This document shows, in pieces, positions 11,525 through 23,945 of a stretch of DNA of 64,000 nt. Below the pieces are notes generated by a model that had not been told where the DNA came from, searched no databases, and saw only the letters and a list, made by a program, of their open reading frames with translations. The position numbers and the translations under genes were made by a program. Position 1 is the first letter of the stretch. Each line of letters begins with the position of its first letter. This DNA is from Oxytricha trifallax (taxonomy: Eukaryota; Ciliophora; Spirotrichea; Sporadotrichida; Oxytrichidae). The stretch covers positions 1 through 64,000 of the forward strand of contig ARYC01001255.1 in NCBI GenBank assembly GCA_000711775.1, in the 5' to 3' direction.

Positions 11525-12604
11525 TCAATATTTATCATAATGATAATATAGTATTTTTATAGAGTTCCCTATTAATTATGGATATTTGTGAATTTTATCC
11601 AAGTTAATTGAAAGTTTTAGAGGATGTTTTTAAGGTGATACATCCTATATCCTATCTAATTGCAAAATATTTTAATATTTTACTTATTAATAAATTTCCC
11701 TCTCATTTTAATTATACCTCGTATTATGATTTTATTATTTCAATCTCTTAGCTTAGTTTAGCACAGAAGATCCACTTAAGAATATATTGCTCTCATCCAC
11801 TTTTATGTTTTTATTACTCTTAGATATATTAAGTTGTTTCTTAATTATGAAACTGGGTTGATTGAGCGACTATTGTACTAAACTTATATCATTTTTGCTA
11901 ATTTTGCGCTCTTTTGATAAAGATATGGAATGGTCTCGGAATGAGTTTATTATAGTAGATTCATCTTTACTCATTGAAAGCTAATTCCTTCTAATTCGAA
12001 CATGTCTCTAGGCTATGTCATCTACTTAGATCTGATCAATTATATGCTTACCAATTTTAGAAATTATTGGTGGGAGTGAACTTTTGCGGTCTTATCCATT
12101 TCTACTCTTATCTAAAATTTACCCATTATTTATATCAATTCCATACTCCTAAGCCATTTACTCCTATATGTAATTGTAAAATTGCTTGGATTTTTCCACT
12201 TTCTATTGAGGACTTATTATGGGAGGAAACTTTGTCATTGTTTTTGAAAATTTTTAATTCATATCTAGAGAGACAAATTGAGGGGTCTCTAGTATTTTAT
12301 GTATTGATTTTTAAGAGAAGTTATTATTTTATTCCTTTTCTAGTGGTTCAGGACTGAATTGGTTTACATTAAACTAAATCTCTTAGTTTTGATAAATTTT
12401 ACCTTTTTAGGGAGATATTACATCCTTCATGAGAAGTATTTTTTGTTTATTCATAAGGATCTTATGTTCTTAAGGTAGGGCTGTTACCTTGGGATGTATT
12501 ATTATTTTTTAGTTTTGTTGTCTCTAGAGATATCCAATTTATTATTGCATGTATTGAGAGTCATCCAACATGTGAGATATATCACTCTTAACCTTTAAAT
12601 CCAT
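11525..12604 (-). CDS. Unknown hydrophilic protein, 359 residues
   Basis: Uninterrupted frame of 359 codons with TAR read as Gln, from ATG 12604-12602 (MDLKVKSDISHMLDDSQ) to TGA 11527-11525. It has protein-like composition with KFPPIISPQQKVEKSKQFY, YNYIQEQMAQEYGIDINN and SLPPIISKIGKHIIDQ; the C-terminal third is Ser/Lys/Gln-rich. No membrane segment, signal peptide or known domain is recognised. The plus-strand frames here, including an ATG frame at 12,067-12,357, are broken by TGA and are shadows of this gene. Confidence 0.72.
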
Positions 12605-12783
12605 TATAAAATTGCAACTTCTATTTTTAATTACTTATAAAATTAATTTAGATATGAGTTCAGAATAGCAAAGCAAAGAATTAATCATAACTGCATTGAA
12701 TTTTTTAAAGAATAAATTACTAGACATCATAATTTTTACATGTAAATTTTCATAATTGAGAACGCAAAAAAGGTCGAATTCTA

Positions 12784-14709
12784 TCAGTTTTGACCTTAGT
12801 ATACACTAAATCCAATCGATCCAGAAGGATTTCCGTACAACTAATGTAGCTGAGCTCCTGTGGCAGTTGGATCGTACAATTACTAACTAAACGAATTCGG
12901 TTGAGATTAATACTGATGCCCGAATTGAGAGTGTTGGTACTATTGCTGCTTAGTTTACTGCTGCAACAAAAAGTTTTGCTAGTGGGGTGATGGTGAGTGG
13001 AATTGAGGAATGAAATTAGTTTGATTTGAGTGAGTAGGTTGAGGCATGAATAAGTTGTTGCCTTAGAATTGATAATTATTTACAGCTTGCTGATAGAAAA
13101 GACCCTAAGAAGCAGGGTCTAAATTTTGTAAAGTACTAGGAGTGATAGTTTTTGGAATAAATCCCTAATTCATAGGGGAAGGCGAGGCCATAGTCATTCT
13201 TTAGATTTATATATTTTGTTAAGCTTGCAAAGATATCTATTCATTTATAGTACTACCTGGTCTACTGTTGTACATTTAGTTATGGCTTGGTTATTGAATA
13301 ACTTACTGATTTAAATTTTAGGAATTGAAATTATTGTTGCTTGAGATATTATACCCTATGTTATTACTAAGTTAGGAGGCTTCAGAAATAGCTGTCTAGT
13401 TTCTTAGACTTTCAAGATTTGTAAGCTCACTTTATTTTGAGAAATTGCTAAATGCATCACTTGATTAATATTGTTGTAAGAATAAACCGCCTTCATTTAT
13501 AGCATTTGAAACATCTTAATCATTGCTGTTGAAAATTGCTTCATTAAAATTCTTCAAGCATTTCTTAGAAGAGTCATCTAAGCAATCAAGAATAGCAATT
13601 AATATGTGTTAAAAAAAGTAACATACTTTTTTTTAAACATATCAAACCTTTCTATTTATAGAAAATTACACTAAAGGATTAAGTGTGATAAATTTATAGT
13701 TTCCCTTTTTTATCAGACAGAAAGCTTTGATTTACTTAACGAAATTTTAATTAAATAGCAATTTCTTTGAGAATAAGTGGAATATTTTCTTTAAGAGCAG
13801 CTCTTGCTTTTATGTTTTCAGCCAATCTATTATAACATCTTATGATATGTTTAAGCATCTTGAAGAAGATTTCTCAGTTTGAGCTTGAACCATGTTATTT
13901 AAAACTGTGCTGACGGCAAAGAATCTTTCAGCGGTTTGACACAAATAGCTCAATCCTTGTTCATCGAAGAGTATTTTCTGAATGATAAAAGTAGCCACAG
14001 TTTAGGACAATTCTGTGCCTCGCTCCATTATCCTCAGACATAGAGGAATAATCTCTGTCTAAAGCAAGAAACTAATGACATCAGAATCATCCATTTTGAC
14101 AAGTGCTCCTATAACACCCAGAGAAGTCAACCTCAAGTACTCGAAAGGTCTTCCCTTACTCACAGTATTTAGGAAAGGGTACAGGAATAAAGGTATGTGA
14201 GCTTTTAAGAAATGCTGCCTAGTTTCTTTGTGAGAGGCAACACACTGCAGAAGCGCCAGAACATTGCATGCTTTGTTCGAAGTTTTAGTATCCAAATTAG
14301 GGGGTGACAATTATGGATACACAGCAACTATCTCTTGAAGCAAGGCTGCGATCGTTCCCACTGAATGCCAAATAAACGGAGCTAGTTCTGCGAAATGTTC
14401 TCTCTATCTACTTATAAAATATTTCTATTCATGAATCTTAATATGAGGTTATAACTCAATGAGAGCATTGTCTCTTTTCTCAGCGTACTTGAGCTCGTCA
14501 ATGTATCTGATGATAGATTGCTTTTCTTCTTCGGTGAAATTAGTATTTTAAATGAAATTTTGTCCACTTCCCCCAATTCTAAAGTTAAATTTAGTATGCC
14601 ATTTTTATATTTTAACTTACCTCAAAGCACCATCTGCTGTGTCCTAGTAGTCATCTGATTACTTTTAGTGATTTTTTGGATTGTTTTTGTCCTGATTATT
14701 GGGATTCAT
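12784..14709 (-). CDS. CNOT9: CNOT9 / Rcd1-family subunit of the CCR4-NOT complex
   Basis: Armadillo-like scaffold of the CCR4-NOT deadenylase, acting in mRNA decay and repression. ATG 14709-14707 ([10 protein letters not shown]), a roughly 42-nt intron near 14,600, then the Rcd1 core: [20 protein letters not shown], a block rich in family signature ([55 protein letters not shown]) and [20 protein letters not shown]. The last block is in the -1 frame relative to the preceding one (shift near 13,850), either a real lesion, an unusual shift or a base-call error. A germline-limited insert with a 10-bp pointer splits the 3' part. After its removal the frame runs into a long Gln/Asn-rich tail ending YQGQN, TGA 12786-12784. 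The tail is much longer than in animal CNOT9. Confidence 0.92.
13591..13763. repeat. IES with 10-bp pointer in CNOT9
   Basis: AATAGCAATT stands at 13591-13600 and again at 13754-13763 (AATTGCTATT on the coding strand). The 153 bp between them is AT-rich and carries stops in the needed frame. Keeping one pointer copy joins LKEIAI to [15 protein letters not shown] in frame. The segment does not start with GT or end with AG at the repeats, so it is an internal eliminated sequence rather than an intron. Confidence 0.85.
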
Positions 14710-14807
14710 TTTTTCAACTTTAAATGCAGTTGTTTAAAAGATGATAGATTTAACAAAGTTTTATTACAAATTGATTCAAATTTATTATAACTTAATTAAT
14801 TTAAAAT

Positions 14808-17071
14808 ATGAAACAAATATTTTAACTACTACTGATTACAGTAGCAATCACAAGTTTAGTTAATGTATCATAGCAGAAGGGTAAGACCTACGAAGACCTT
14901 GCAAAACTAATTAACGATAATAATTAACTGCACGTTAAAGATGAAGACAACTATGCGGGTTAATCCAATAAAGACACCACAGGTGGTACTGGATCAGCAA
15001 ATAATGGTTTAAATTCAAGGACTTAGGCAGCTCCCAGAGCTAATAGTAACAGTGGTTCCAAATAAAACTAACATAATAATAATGTTGTTACTCCACCTAA
15101 GTTTTCTTAACATGAACTTGCCAACACCAAGACTGCCAATCAACCTCAATACTCTACCTAAACCATTTAGACCACTGGGTCTCAATACGTCCCCCCTACT
15201 AAAGAAGACTATGACGATCCAAACTCCTTAAGTCACACTAAGTTCCATAGTCATGGCCCAAAAGATTTAGAAGAAAAGGAAAAAGCAAAGCAAATCGTTA
15301 GTGATTTCGAAAAGAAGAAAAAGAATACTTAAGGGGATGATAATGGCAGAATGAATCTTAAAGGAGTTAACTATCACAAGCCAAATGACAGCAAAGATAA
15401 GTTCTACTTCTTCTTGACTTGCGTAGTTTTGACTCTGACTGGTCTTTTAATTATCGGTGCTTGCTTTGGGTCAGTGTATTTCTTCTATAAATTGACTTTT
15501 GGCAACAAAGAAAGGTACTTCTAATTCGATGAAAGTAAAGGCACTAACTCCAAATTAGACATGGAGTTGGCAGCAGATAGAAAACCATCTAACTTGTCGA
15601 AGATAATTGAAGATCCTGATGAAGAAGCTAATACCTCAATAGTGAAGGGAAGTAGAATTACAGGAACAACAGAGGTAACAGGCAATAAGTCAAGTGTAGT
15701 TCATCGTCCTGTAGCTGGTAACATGATTTTCGATCCAGAATACGCAGGTATTAATAAACTTAAAGATATAATCGTTTTTATTAGGAGACATGTCAAAGAA
15801 GAGTTCAGGCTCAGGCACCTTCACTAGATAGTCAACGAAGGACTTCTAATGAAACAGTCAGCAATTAAATTAATAGTTGTGAATTTTTCGTTTATTTCTT
15901 GCAGTTAGAATTTATGCATATTCAATTGGAAATTTTGAAGTTTTTTTATCCACATAGTAAAGCTAACTATAGTTTTAGAGCTATTAATTCTAAATAATAA
16001 TAAACTGATTTAATGGAAGAAGACACCTTTAAAGACATTCTGTCTACATTATCTTCTGTAATTAATTTAAGCTTTTTATATATTTTGCAGCAAAGAATAC
16101 CTTGGACAGTGGTGTATAATGTGAATCTTAAAGTCCCAGATATAATCTTATTCAAAAACGGAAGTCCTGATTCTTGGTTCTACTCTCAAAAAGTAAGTAC
16201 CAATTAGCTTGCATATATTTTTATTTTAGAATGAAAAAGTTAACAGAAGAGATGACAATTTACTGAACCTAGAAACAGTTAAAAATTACTTTCTTAAAAA
16301 TGCTTTTGATGATAACACAGTTGTAATTTTGAGATAAAAAGCGAAAGATAACTCTTAGGCAGGCGATGGAAAAGAGTACATAGTCTTAGACGATGATTTT
16401 GTTAAGAATTAATTTACTAATGCTGTTTCTTAAGATTTGAAAGCATCCTGGGAAGCTGCGTTTACGTATCTACCATTCAAATAGTGTGGTGGTATTTTCA
16501 AAGTGACCTATGAAAAGAAATCTGACACCAAAATTGCAGTTCATGCACTTAAGCGAAACATTAATATTGGGAAGAGAGGGAACAACATGGAAGATGGAGA
16601 TAGCTCAATTAATGAATAAAACCCTAATGTAGGGAGTTACACTAACAAAGCAACTAGAAACGGTAATATATTCAAGTTATGATAAACTATTACCCTATAG
16701 ATGTGAATGACTTGAATCCTGACTCTCCAAAGCATTAATCAAGCTAGAAATACCACATGACTCTAAATAGTGGGAATAAAAGGTCTACAATGATGAGCAA
16801 CAACTCATCGTTCAGACATAGCAATAGTGAGCTGAAGAATGATATCGCAAACAATAACAGATTTACTAACAAGGGGACACTTTTGACTTTTAAGGGAAGG
16901 GAAGCTGGAGTACAAAGCACATTTAATTATTGCTATATATATTAATTATAATTAAAGAATAAAGTATTTTAAGAATTTAATTATATAAAAATATTATAAT
17001 TGAAAAAAATACACTTATTTTTATAAAGCAAGCGTTTATTTATACCCAAATCTAAGTTATTCAATATCTGA
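14808..17071 (+). CDS. Single-pass membrane protein of unknown function
   Basis: ATG 14808 gives a probable signal peptide (MKQIFQLLLITVAITSLVNV), a hydrophilic Asn/Gln/Thr-rich ectodomain, and one transmembrane segment near 15,405-15,495 (FFLTCVVLTLTGLLIIGACF). A charged cytoplasmic region follows with four short introns (near 15,870-15,902, 16,060-16,091, 16,191-16,229 and 16,663-16,700). Cytoplasmic motifs include PWTVVYNVNLKVPDIILF and LKASWEAAFTYLPFKQCGG; no kinase or other domain is recognised. The frame stays open to TGA 17069-17071, but the last 40 codons are AT-rich and the true end may lie nearer 16,945. The start is 98 bp from the divergent CNOT9 start. Confidence 0.68.
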
Positions 17072-17300
17072 TAGTATCATTTTCTTTAATTAATGACAAA
17101 TCATTAATTTTTTCAACTTTAGTGCTGAATATTATTCTTACTAAAAATTATTTATACCTTATTATAATTATTAAAAGAACTTTGAAACTTTTTTTAAATT
17201 ATAAATTTTGCAATAGTAGTGGAAAGAGATTATAACTAGATTTGTACAAATAGTAGAACTTTTGCAATCAGTAATAATATACTCACTTAGCATAGATGTC

Positions 17301-19408
17301 ATGATTGATGATCTTGGAAATGTAATATACTTTATTATAGTTAATTTTCATTTAGATGTGGCTTATTGATGCGTACAACTATAACTTTGAATAAAAACGC
17401 AGTTTAGCTGCAGAAAGATAAAAAGTGAAGCAAAGACTAAGAGAAAGAGATGTAAGTATATACAAAAATGATGTTTAATACCATTATATCAGAGAAAATG
17501 CGCATGCAAGTCTTTTTGCAATTACACAATTGATGTAAAGAACCTAATTGACGACGATGACGATTTGCTGCAATTCAACAGAGATAGAGATGTGTTTCTG
17601 GGGTGGATCAATTTCGCTGAATAAGAGATTAATAGCTAGAAGTAAAGCGGGGAGAAATCAAATTGTTTCATTTTACCACTAAAGAGCATATTGCTAGAGA
17701 AACACGAACGATTAAACTATTTTAAGTCCATTGGAAGAATTAAAGATGATATGATGTAAGGATAAAAAAGTAAATACGACAAGGTCAAGTCAAAGGAATT
17801 TGATATCAATTTATTGGATTAGGCAGTTAATATAAATGACTTTGATGATCCTCTCCTTTTACATCAAAGAAATTGTAAGCTTAATAATTTAACATAATCT
17901 CTTTAGATTTTACGATGAGTTCATTGATGGGTCTAGATAAATATTAGCACATGAGAGCTGCTAGTTTATATGAGTAGTGCAAATTATGCAAGAATTGTTT
18001 CTTAGCACTTACAAAAATTGAGTTTCACAGAAGGAAGTATACTTGGAATTATTGATCAAATTATTCATATAACTATTATTAAGTTTATTATTAACAAGAA
18101 GAATAGGGTAAACTACCAAATCAAAAGAGCGATTCATCTTATGAGGATATAGAGGAAGATTCCTTGGATTTAAAATACTTGCCAAATAAAGAAGTCAGGA
18201 AAAAGAAGACTAAATATGTGGGTATAGATGCACACAACCCACATTAAGTTATTAAAAACAGAAACTTGCAGTATCTTTAATCATAAAAAGAACAGACTTT
18301 ACTAATGAGGAAAAATACAGAGGAGTTTTCAGTTTCAAAACAAAAACAACCCACTAATAAAAATTCCATAAATGGTGGGATAAGCAACTAGAAAGATAAA
18401 GCTGGAGGGTATCTGTCGCCATCAAACAATTTTATGAGTAGATTTAACGGTGCACCATCATCTCATATTGGAATTGATGAGGAAGAGACAAATAACTAAG
18501 TGTTATTGCCAAGAATAATGAAAGATATTAAGACCAATAAAATATTCTTGACAAAGAAGGAATCTGAAGTGATGGGTTTAAAATATCACTTGGGTCATAC
18601 TGGTTATTTACAGAAAAATCCCTCAGAAAAAATATTTCTCACTAAATCCTCAATTTCATTAAATAAGCTTGCTGATTTAGCTTCTGCAGCGGAGAATATA
18701 GAATTTAAGTTAAAAACAATTAAAGAAGATACAATTAACCAAAATCATTTGCAAAATGATTGGCTTAAGAAAGTTGATGTGAATTTTAGTACTCTAAAGA
18801 AAGTAACTAAAAAGCATAAAACAAGACCAACTACCATGTCCACAATTAATCCTAGGAAAATTAACATTATTGAGTCAAATCCCGCTACTCTCAGATTATA
18901 TGATAATTTCAATCAATAATCAGAATAAAAGAGTGGTTTACCTATCAGAATCAATATTTAAAGCCATAATGAAAACGATCGCTAAAATCAGAATAACTAC
19001 AATTAGATTGACCTACCAAACTTCGATGAGTTCAAATCAACTTTAGACTAGAAAATGTTGAGTTTCTAAAGAGGTGAAAATTTTGGTAAATCTTAGCTTA
19101 GAATTACAGCTTCCACAAGTGACTTACCATTTGAAAAGAGAGATTAAATTATGAGAAAGTTAAATTATAGCACGAAAAATGGTCTGTAATAACCATCTAT
19201 GAATTAGTTTAGTATAGCAGCAACACCTATGAGTATGATGTCAAAAAATGGAGGAAATGGCTATACTGGCTTGGCATTAGGAGGAGGTGGTACCTATTAT
19301 GGGGGATTTAGTGGAGCAATAAATAAGCCTAATGGAGAGTTAGCTAAAAGTATACCTTTCAAATTTTAAAGCTAAAGGCAAAATTACGAGTCCTCGAAGT
19401 TTTTATGA
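17301..19408 (+). CDS. Unknown protein with a Cys-containing N-terminal segment
   Basis: ATG 17301 (MIDDLGN) joins through a GT..AG intron of about 34 nt to MWLIDAYNYNFEQKRSLAAE. A second intron (GTAAGTATAT..CAG, near 17,453-17,491) leads to RKCACKSFCNYTIDV. The frame (TAR = Gln) then runs through an acidic block (LIDDDDDLLQFNRDRD), a middle part with Gln/Tyr/Lys-rich sequence, and a C-terminus with SMMSKNGGNGYTGLALGGGG, ending at TGA 19406-19408. A small intron near 17,875-17,905 is likely. No known domain. The start could instead be the ATG at 17356, but the upstream exon is in phase. Confidence 0.6.
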
Positions 19409-19527
19409 TAGTCATTTTAATTTATTAAATCAAATTCAATTGCTTGAATATGTAAAATTAGTACTGTAATAAAGAATACATTATAATAAAATAGATTAAT
19501 TATATAAACAAAAACATTATTTTAAAT

Positions 19528-21065
19528 ATGTTGTCATAGTTTTTTATATTGTCAGCAAGAGGAGATACTATAATCATCAGAGATTGTAAATATCATAGTT
19601 TTTCTTTATTTTTTTATAGTTAGATTGGATCTTGGCAGAGAGACAAGCGAAATCTTCTTTAGAAAAGTGAAATTTTGGAAAGGTGACCCACCCCCATGCT
19701 TTGTAAGTTTTATAAACAGAGAATAAAAGAATGAGATATAAGTTTATCTGACTAAGACAATAAGCATTTTACATTATTTATATAGACTGTGGAAGGAATC
19801 AACTTCTTTTATACTAAAAAGTTCGGTATATTCTTTGTGGCAACTACTAAGCACAATGTTTCACCTTCATTCGTGATGGATATCTTGTACAGAATGATGA
19901 AAGTGTTCAGGGATTATTGTGGCGTCTTGAATGAGGAGAGCATCAGGAAGAATTTTGTATTGATTTATGAGCTAATTGATGAGATTATTGATTACGGGCA
20001 TCCTTAATTAATGACCACGGAGAATATCAAATAATTTATCGTCAATGAAGCCATTCTTATTTAATAAAAGTAGCAATAGAGCAGCAATTTCAGACCAACC
20101 ATCTTCTCATCCAATACTATTCCATCGACTGCTATTTAGAGACCACTATCATAGATCACTGATAAAAAGAGCATGAAAAATGAAATCTTTGTTGATATCT
20201 TTGAAAAACTTACTGTAAGATATTTCCTTTAAAACTTAAAATCAATTAAAGGTTGTTTTTAATGCCAATGGCTTTGTGATCAACTCATCAATTGACGGTG
20301 TGATTTAAATGAAATCTTACTTGCAAGGAAACCCAGAATTGAGATTAGTGTTAAATGACGATTTAGTAGTTGGAAGAGCAAATGCAGGAGCAGGAGGCGG
20401 CTAGGTAGTTGGATCAGTGGTGCTCGATGATTGCAATTTCCATGAGTGTGTGGATGTAAGAGATTTCGAAGCAATGAAAACATTAACAATTAACCCACCA
20501 GATGGAGAATTTCTTAGTTATGAACTATAGAATCAATGGCGATTACTCTACACCTTTCAGAATTTATCCTTTTATTGACGAGCTATCTTAATATAAGCTC
20601 CAGCTTACTCTTAAAGTTAGAGCAACTTTCCCTCCTGATCACTTTGCTACTTAAGTCCTTATCAAATTTCCTGTGCCAAGGACAACTACCAACGTCTCAT
20701 TTGAAATACCTAAGGGCATCTAGGGTCATTGTTGTGAATATAAATAGCAAGAGCAACTAACAGAGTGGGGTATCAAGAAATTCTAAGGTGGAGTTGAACA
20801 CACCATAATTGTTAAGATCACTCTTAAAAATCCTACAGCTACAGAGTGCAGAAAGGAAATTGGACCTATATCCATGAACTTTGAAATTCCTATGTACAAT
20901 TACTTATGGTAAATACAGTTTTTAAATAATTGTATTAAAAATTAAATGAATGTTAGTAACCTATAGGTAAAATACCTGAAAATAGCATCCACATAAAAGA
21001 ACTACAACCCTTATAGGTGGGTTAGATACGTTACTCAATCATCCTCTTATGTATGCAGAACTTGA
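19528..21065 (+). CDS. AP4M1: AP-4 complex mu subunit
   Basis: Medium chain of the AP-4 adaptor, which selects cargo at the trans-Golgi network. Start MLSQFFILSARGDTIIIRD is the typical AP-4 mu N-terminus; the longin-like domain continues (ETSEIFFRKVKFWKGDPPPC, KKFGIFFVATTKHNVSPSF, RDYCGVLNEESIRKNFVLIY, ELIDEIIDYGHPQ). The mu-homology domain follows (KNEIFVDIFEKLTVVFNANG, MKTLTINPPDGEFLVMNYR, TNVSFEIPKG, EWGIKKFQGGVEH) and ends WVRYVTQSSSYVCRT, TGA 21063-21065. Introns are short (34 nt near 19,586-19,620; near 19,702-19,786; near 20,215-20,252; near 20,908-20,968). Normal length. Convergent with TANGO2 across 81 bp. AP-4 mu is preferred over other mu chains because of the SQFFILS..GD start. 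Confidence 0.9.
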
Positions 21066-21146
21066 TTTTTAGATTAATTATTCTATTCAATTTTCTAATG
21101 CATATACTCTTTTGATAACAAATTTTAAATTATTAGAAAGTTAAAT

Positions 21147-22181
21147 TCAAAATTTTCTCGAAATATATGATTCAATATAGGCTGATTAGGTAAAAGAATC
21201 ATGATCCAAAAAGTCAAATTAATCCATTTTAATCAGATTCTCAATAATATCCTTGTCATAATGTAGAGTGCTTCTCTAATTACTGTGATCATATACTCTC
21301 TCAAATAAATGAAGCATTTAATCGTCTGTTATTATCATTACAGTGGAGCTACATGTTGCAAAGATAGCTTTTTAATCATTTTAAAGTATTTCCTCATGTG
21401 GTTCCAAGAATATACTTGAGTTATGTTTCCTTTCGTGATCATCGTAAAGGTCTATCTAAACCCATTTCTCTTTGTCTTCAGGAATTTTATTGATCTCAGC
21501 CAATCTAAATAAGTGATTAACTAAACTTCTCACATCTTTCATATGACTACTATCTAAATCTTAATGTAAATTATACACCCCTTCCATCAAACATTTACCA
21601 AGTTTCTATTTAAAGAAATCGTCAGTTAATCTTCCATTTCCATATGCTATGGTTTCATTTGAATCAATGATTTTGAAATTTTATTTTGTAAGATCTTCTT
21701 TAATGGAGTCTTCGTCGTCAGATTAAATTACAGAGAATTAATCAACGTAAGTTTCATGGTTATGAGCAAATACCATCTTCATGTCGTCATGTAGAGCGTT
21801 ACCAAGCCATATATTGGTACCATTAAATTAATAGCCTTCCTTGAGAAAGAGATCCAAATATACCAAATATTCTTGAGGATGTCTGAATATATAGTCGGAC
21901 CTTATGAAGTTCATCAGGAGATTTCCTTTGCGATATCTCTAATCTTGAATAAAGTGGAATTCTTTGTTTTCGTAGTTCGTTAAAAACCCGAAATTTCCAG
22001 TGTTTATATTAAATCCAAGCCAAGTTCCGTTGGCTTCTAGATCTACTGCACAAGCGATATTAGAAGGCTTAAAGTGAATATCTAAATGAGACCTTTTTCG
22101 CTCAGGTTATTCATCTCTGTTAAATAAAGCTACGAACCTTATGCCTTTTAATGGCTTAATTTTAAAGAATACGATACACAT
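21147..22181 (-). CDS. TANGO2: TANGO2-family (NRDE domain) protein
   Basis: Single-exon frame of 344 codons, TAR = Gln, from ATG 22181-22179 (MCIVFFKIKPLKGIRFVALF) to TGA 21149-21147. It keeps the family features: N-terminal Cys after Met, the NRDE motif (ALFNRDEQPERKR), ACAVDLEANGTWLGFNINTG, FLTNYENKEFHF, and a GxGRLTDD segment where the family has YGLSN-like sequence. TANGO2 proteins have been linked to Golgi organisation, mitochondrial lipid handling and haem trafficking; the exact reaction is unsettled. No IES or intron is seen, unlike most neighbours. Confidence 0.88.
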
Positions 22182-22331
22182 TTTATTAATTATAATTTGT
22201 TTTGAAATAAAAGTAATTCATAAGTGTAAGAAACAGTTACAATAGAATTTTAATTCCTTAATGTAATTCAAACAATCTCTTCAGAATTTGAAACTTTAAA
22301 TTTTATATTTGATATCATCCAAAGTAAAGTA

Positions 22332-23760
22332 TCAACCAAGAATCACTCCCATCATAGAAGCCATCATTATGATAAGTGAAAAAGTTGATACTAGTGCTAT
22401 TATAAACTTTAATTAAAATAGTTTCTTTATAGTATATAATAACTAGAAAGTCTTAAAATTAGTTCTGCAATATAATTTAATCTAATTTCCTTAATCTCTT
22501 TCTTGTATTTATTTTTAAACACAATAAATCCGATATGTTAAATGAATTCCTAAGTGAAGGCAAACTTATTTAAGGACCTTGTGTTTCATGAACGTGGTTT
22601 ATTGACACATTATTTGGATTGTGATCTTCATAGTATGAATTGTGCAATTCTTTGCTGCTATCATTATGATTCAATCTTCGATGAGCTATGCCACCTATGC
22701 TTTATATTGAACCGTAATGATCTTTTGGACTTGTATTACTCTAAGTTGTGACCATTTTCTTTGCCTATTTTCTTTCTTTGCGCTTCTTGTATTTCAGACG
22801 TTCAAGCTAACGCTCTTTCTTATCAACTAATAGAACTATTAATATCAGCAAAATAGTCGTGCAACTGATTGAAAGAAAGAAGTACCCCATAAAAGGAATT
22901 TAAGTGGACATAGGTAGGATCTGAGAAATCATAACTAAGAACATGATTTCTGTCAATAAAATAGTAGCCAAGTAATTCGCTCGCTCTCCTTAGCCTTTAG
23001 GCAAGAAGTAGTAAAATGTACTCGCTAAACCAACAAGAAAGCAAGGTACAATAACACTAACTACCAAAGTATTTCCCTTCCTTCTAATTTACAACTGATA
23101 GTTAACATGTTAGTAACTGCCGGTACTGAAAACGTAATTCAATGTTTAATATGAGCTTCCAACAATATTCCATTCAATATGGTCAATCTTGAATGTATCG
23201 TAAATATATAGGGGATTGCTTCTAAATTGCGGCATAATTCTATTGTCTGGGTAAATCCAACTACCAAACGTCATGTTAATAGTTTGTTCATCATACGGGT
23301 AGCTTCCAACATCAAAGGTTACAAGGATTTTAAGATCTCCAAATCGTGACCAGTAAACAGTACCATCCGAATTGACCCTAATATCAGTATACTGTTGATT
23401 GCTCAAGTAGCCCTCTCCAACATCTTATTGCAAGTATGTATCGGGAATCCAGATGCTATTTTATACTTAGGGATCTGACTTGAACCATGTTTAGTTTATA
23501 CCCCCATATTTAGTTGCATTCCAAGAAAGTCTTTTATCTTTCCACCATTGCCTAACTGAAGCTTTAAGTTTAACGTAACTCTCTGCTGCATTAACCTCAG
23601 CAATTCCCATAATTTCCAATCTAAAGTCTATTTTTGTTTGTATACCCTATTCCGGTTCAGGGAGAGCTGATGGATTATAATCAGCTAGCAAGTCTTTCAT
23701 TAATTACTGGTCATAGTATACTGCATTTGAAAAGCTCATCAAAAATACAAGAAGAATCAT
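22332..23760 (-). CDS. Pentameric ligand-gated ion channel lacking the loop cysteines
   Basis: Plasma-membrane receptor channel of the Cys-loop superfamily fold. ATG 23760-23758 gives a signal peptide (MILLVFLMSFSNAVYYDQQ). The extracellular domain has the W-x-P motif (SIWIPDTYLQQDVG) and the loop core FDVGSYPYDEQTINMTF, with the Pro but neither bracketing Cys. M1 is TLVVSVIVPCFLVGLASTFY, M2 ANYLATILLTEIMFLVMIS, M3 MGYFFLSISCTTILLILIV. A basic cytoplasmic loop follows (KKERQLERLKYKKRKERK) and M4 is FIIALVSTFSLIIMMASMMG, ending VILG, TGA 22334-22332. A 58-nt intron (GTGTTTAAAA..TTGCAG) near 22,455-22,515 puts M4 in frame. Ligand cannot be predicted. Same strand as the downstream TANGO2, 150 bp apart. 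Confidence 0.88.
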
Positions 23761-23945
23761 TATCTGAGCTTAAGAAAAGGTGTTCACAATATTTTACCAT
23801 GAAATCATTTTTTTATAATTAAATTTCTTTTGTCTAATTTTATAAATTTCCTAAAACATAGTGCGAATGTAGTTCTATTGAAGTCTTTTCTTTTTTTCTT
23901 AAATTATAAATGTGATTAAGGTTTATAAATGTGTGAATGAATTGA

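Noticed and set aside
12067-12357. Plus-strand ATG frame of 96 codons.
   Set aside because: It lies opposite a 359-codon minus-strand frame with much better protein character.
20280-20489. Minus-strand ATG frame inside the AP-4 mu gene.
   Set aside because: It is antisense to the conserved mu-homology domain; a shadow.
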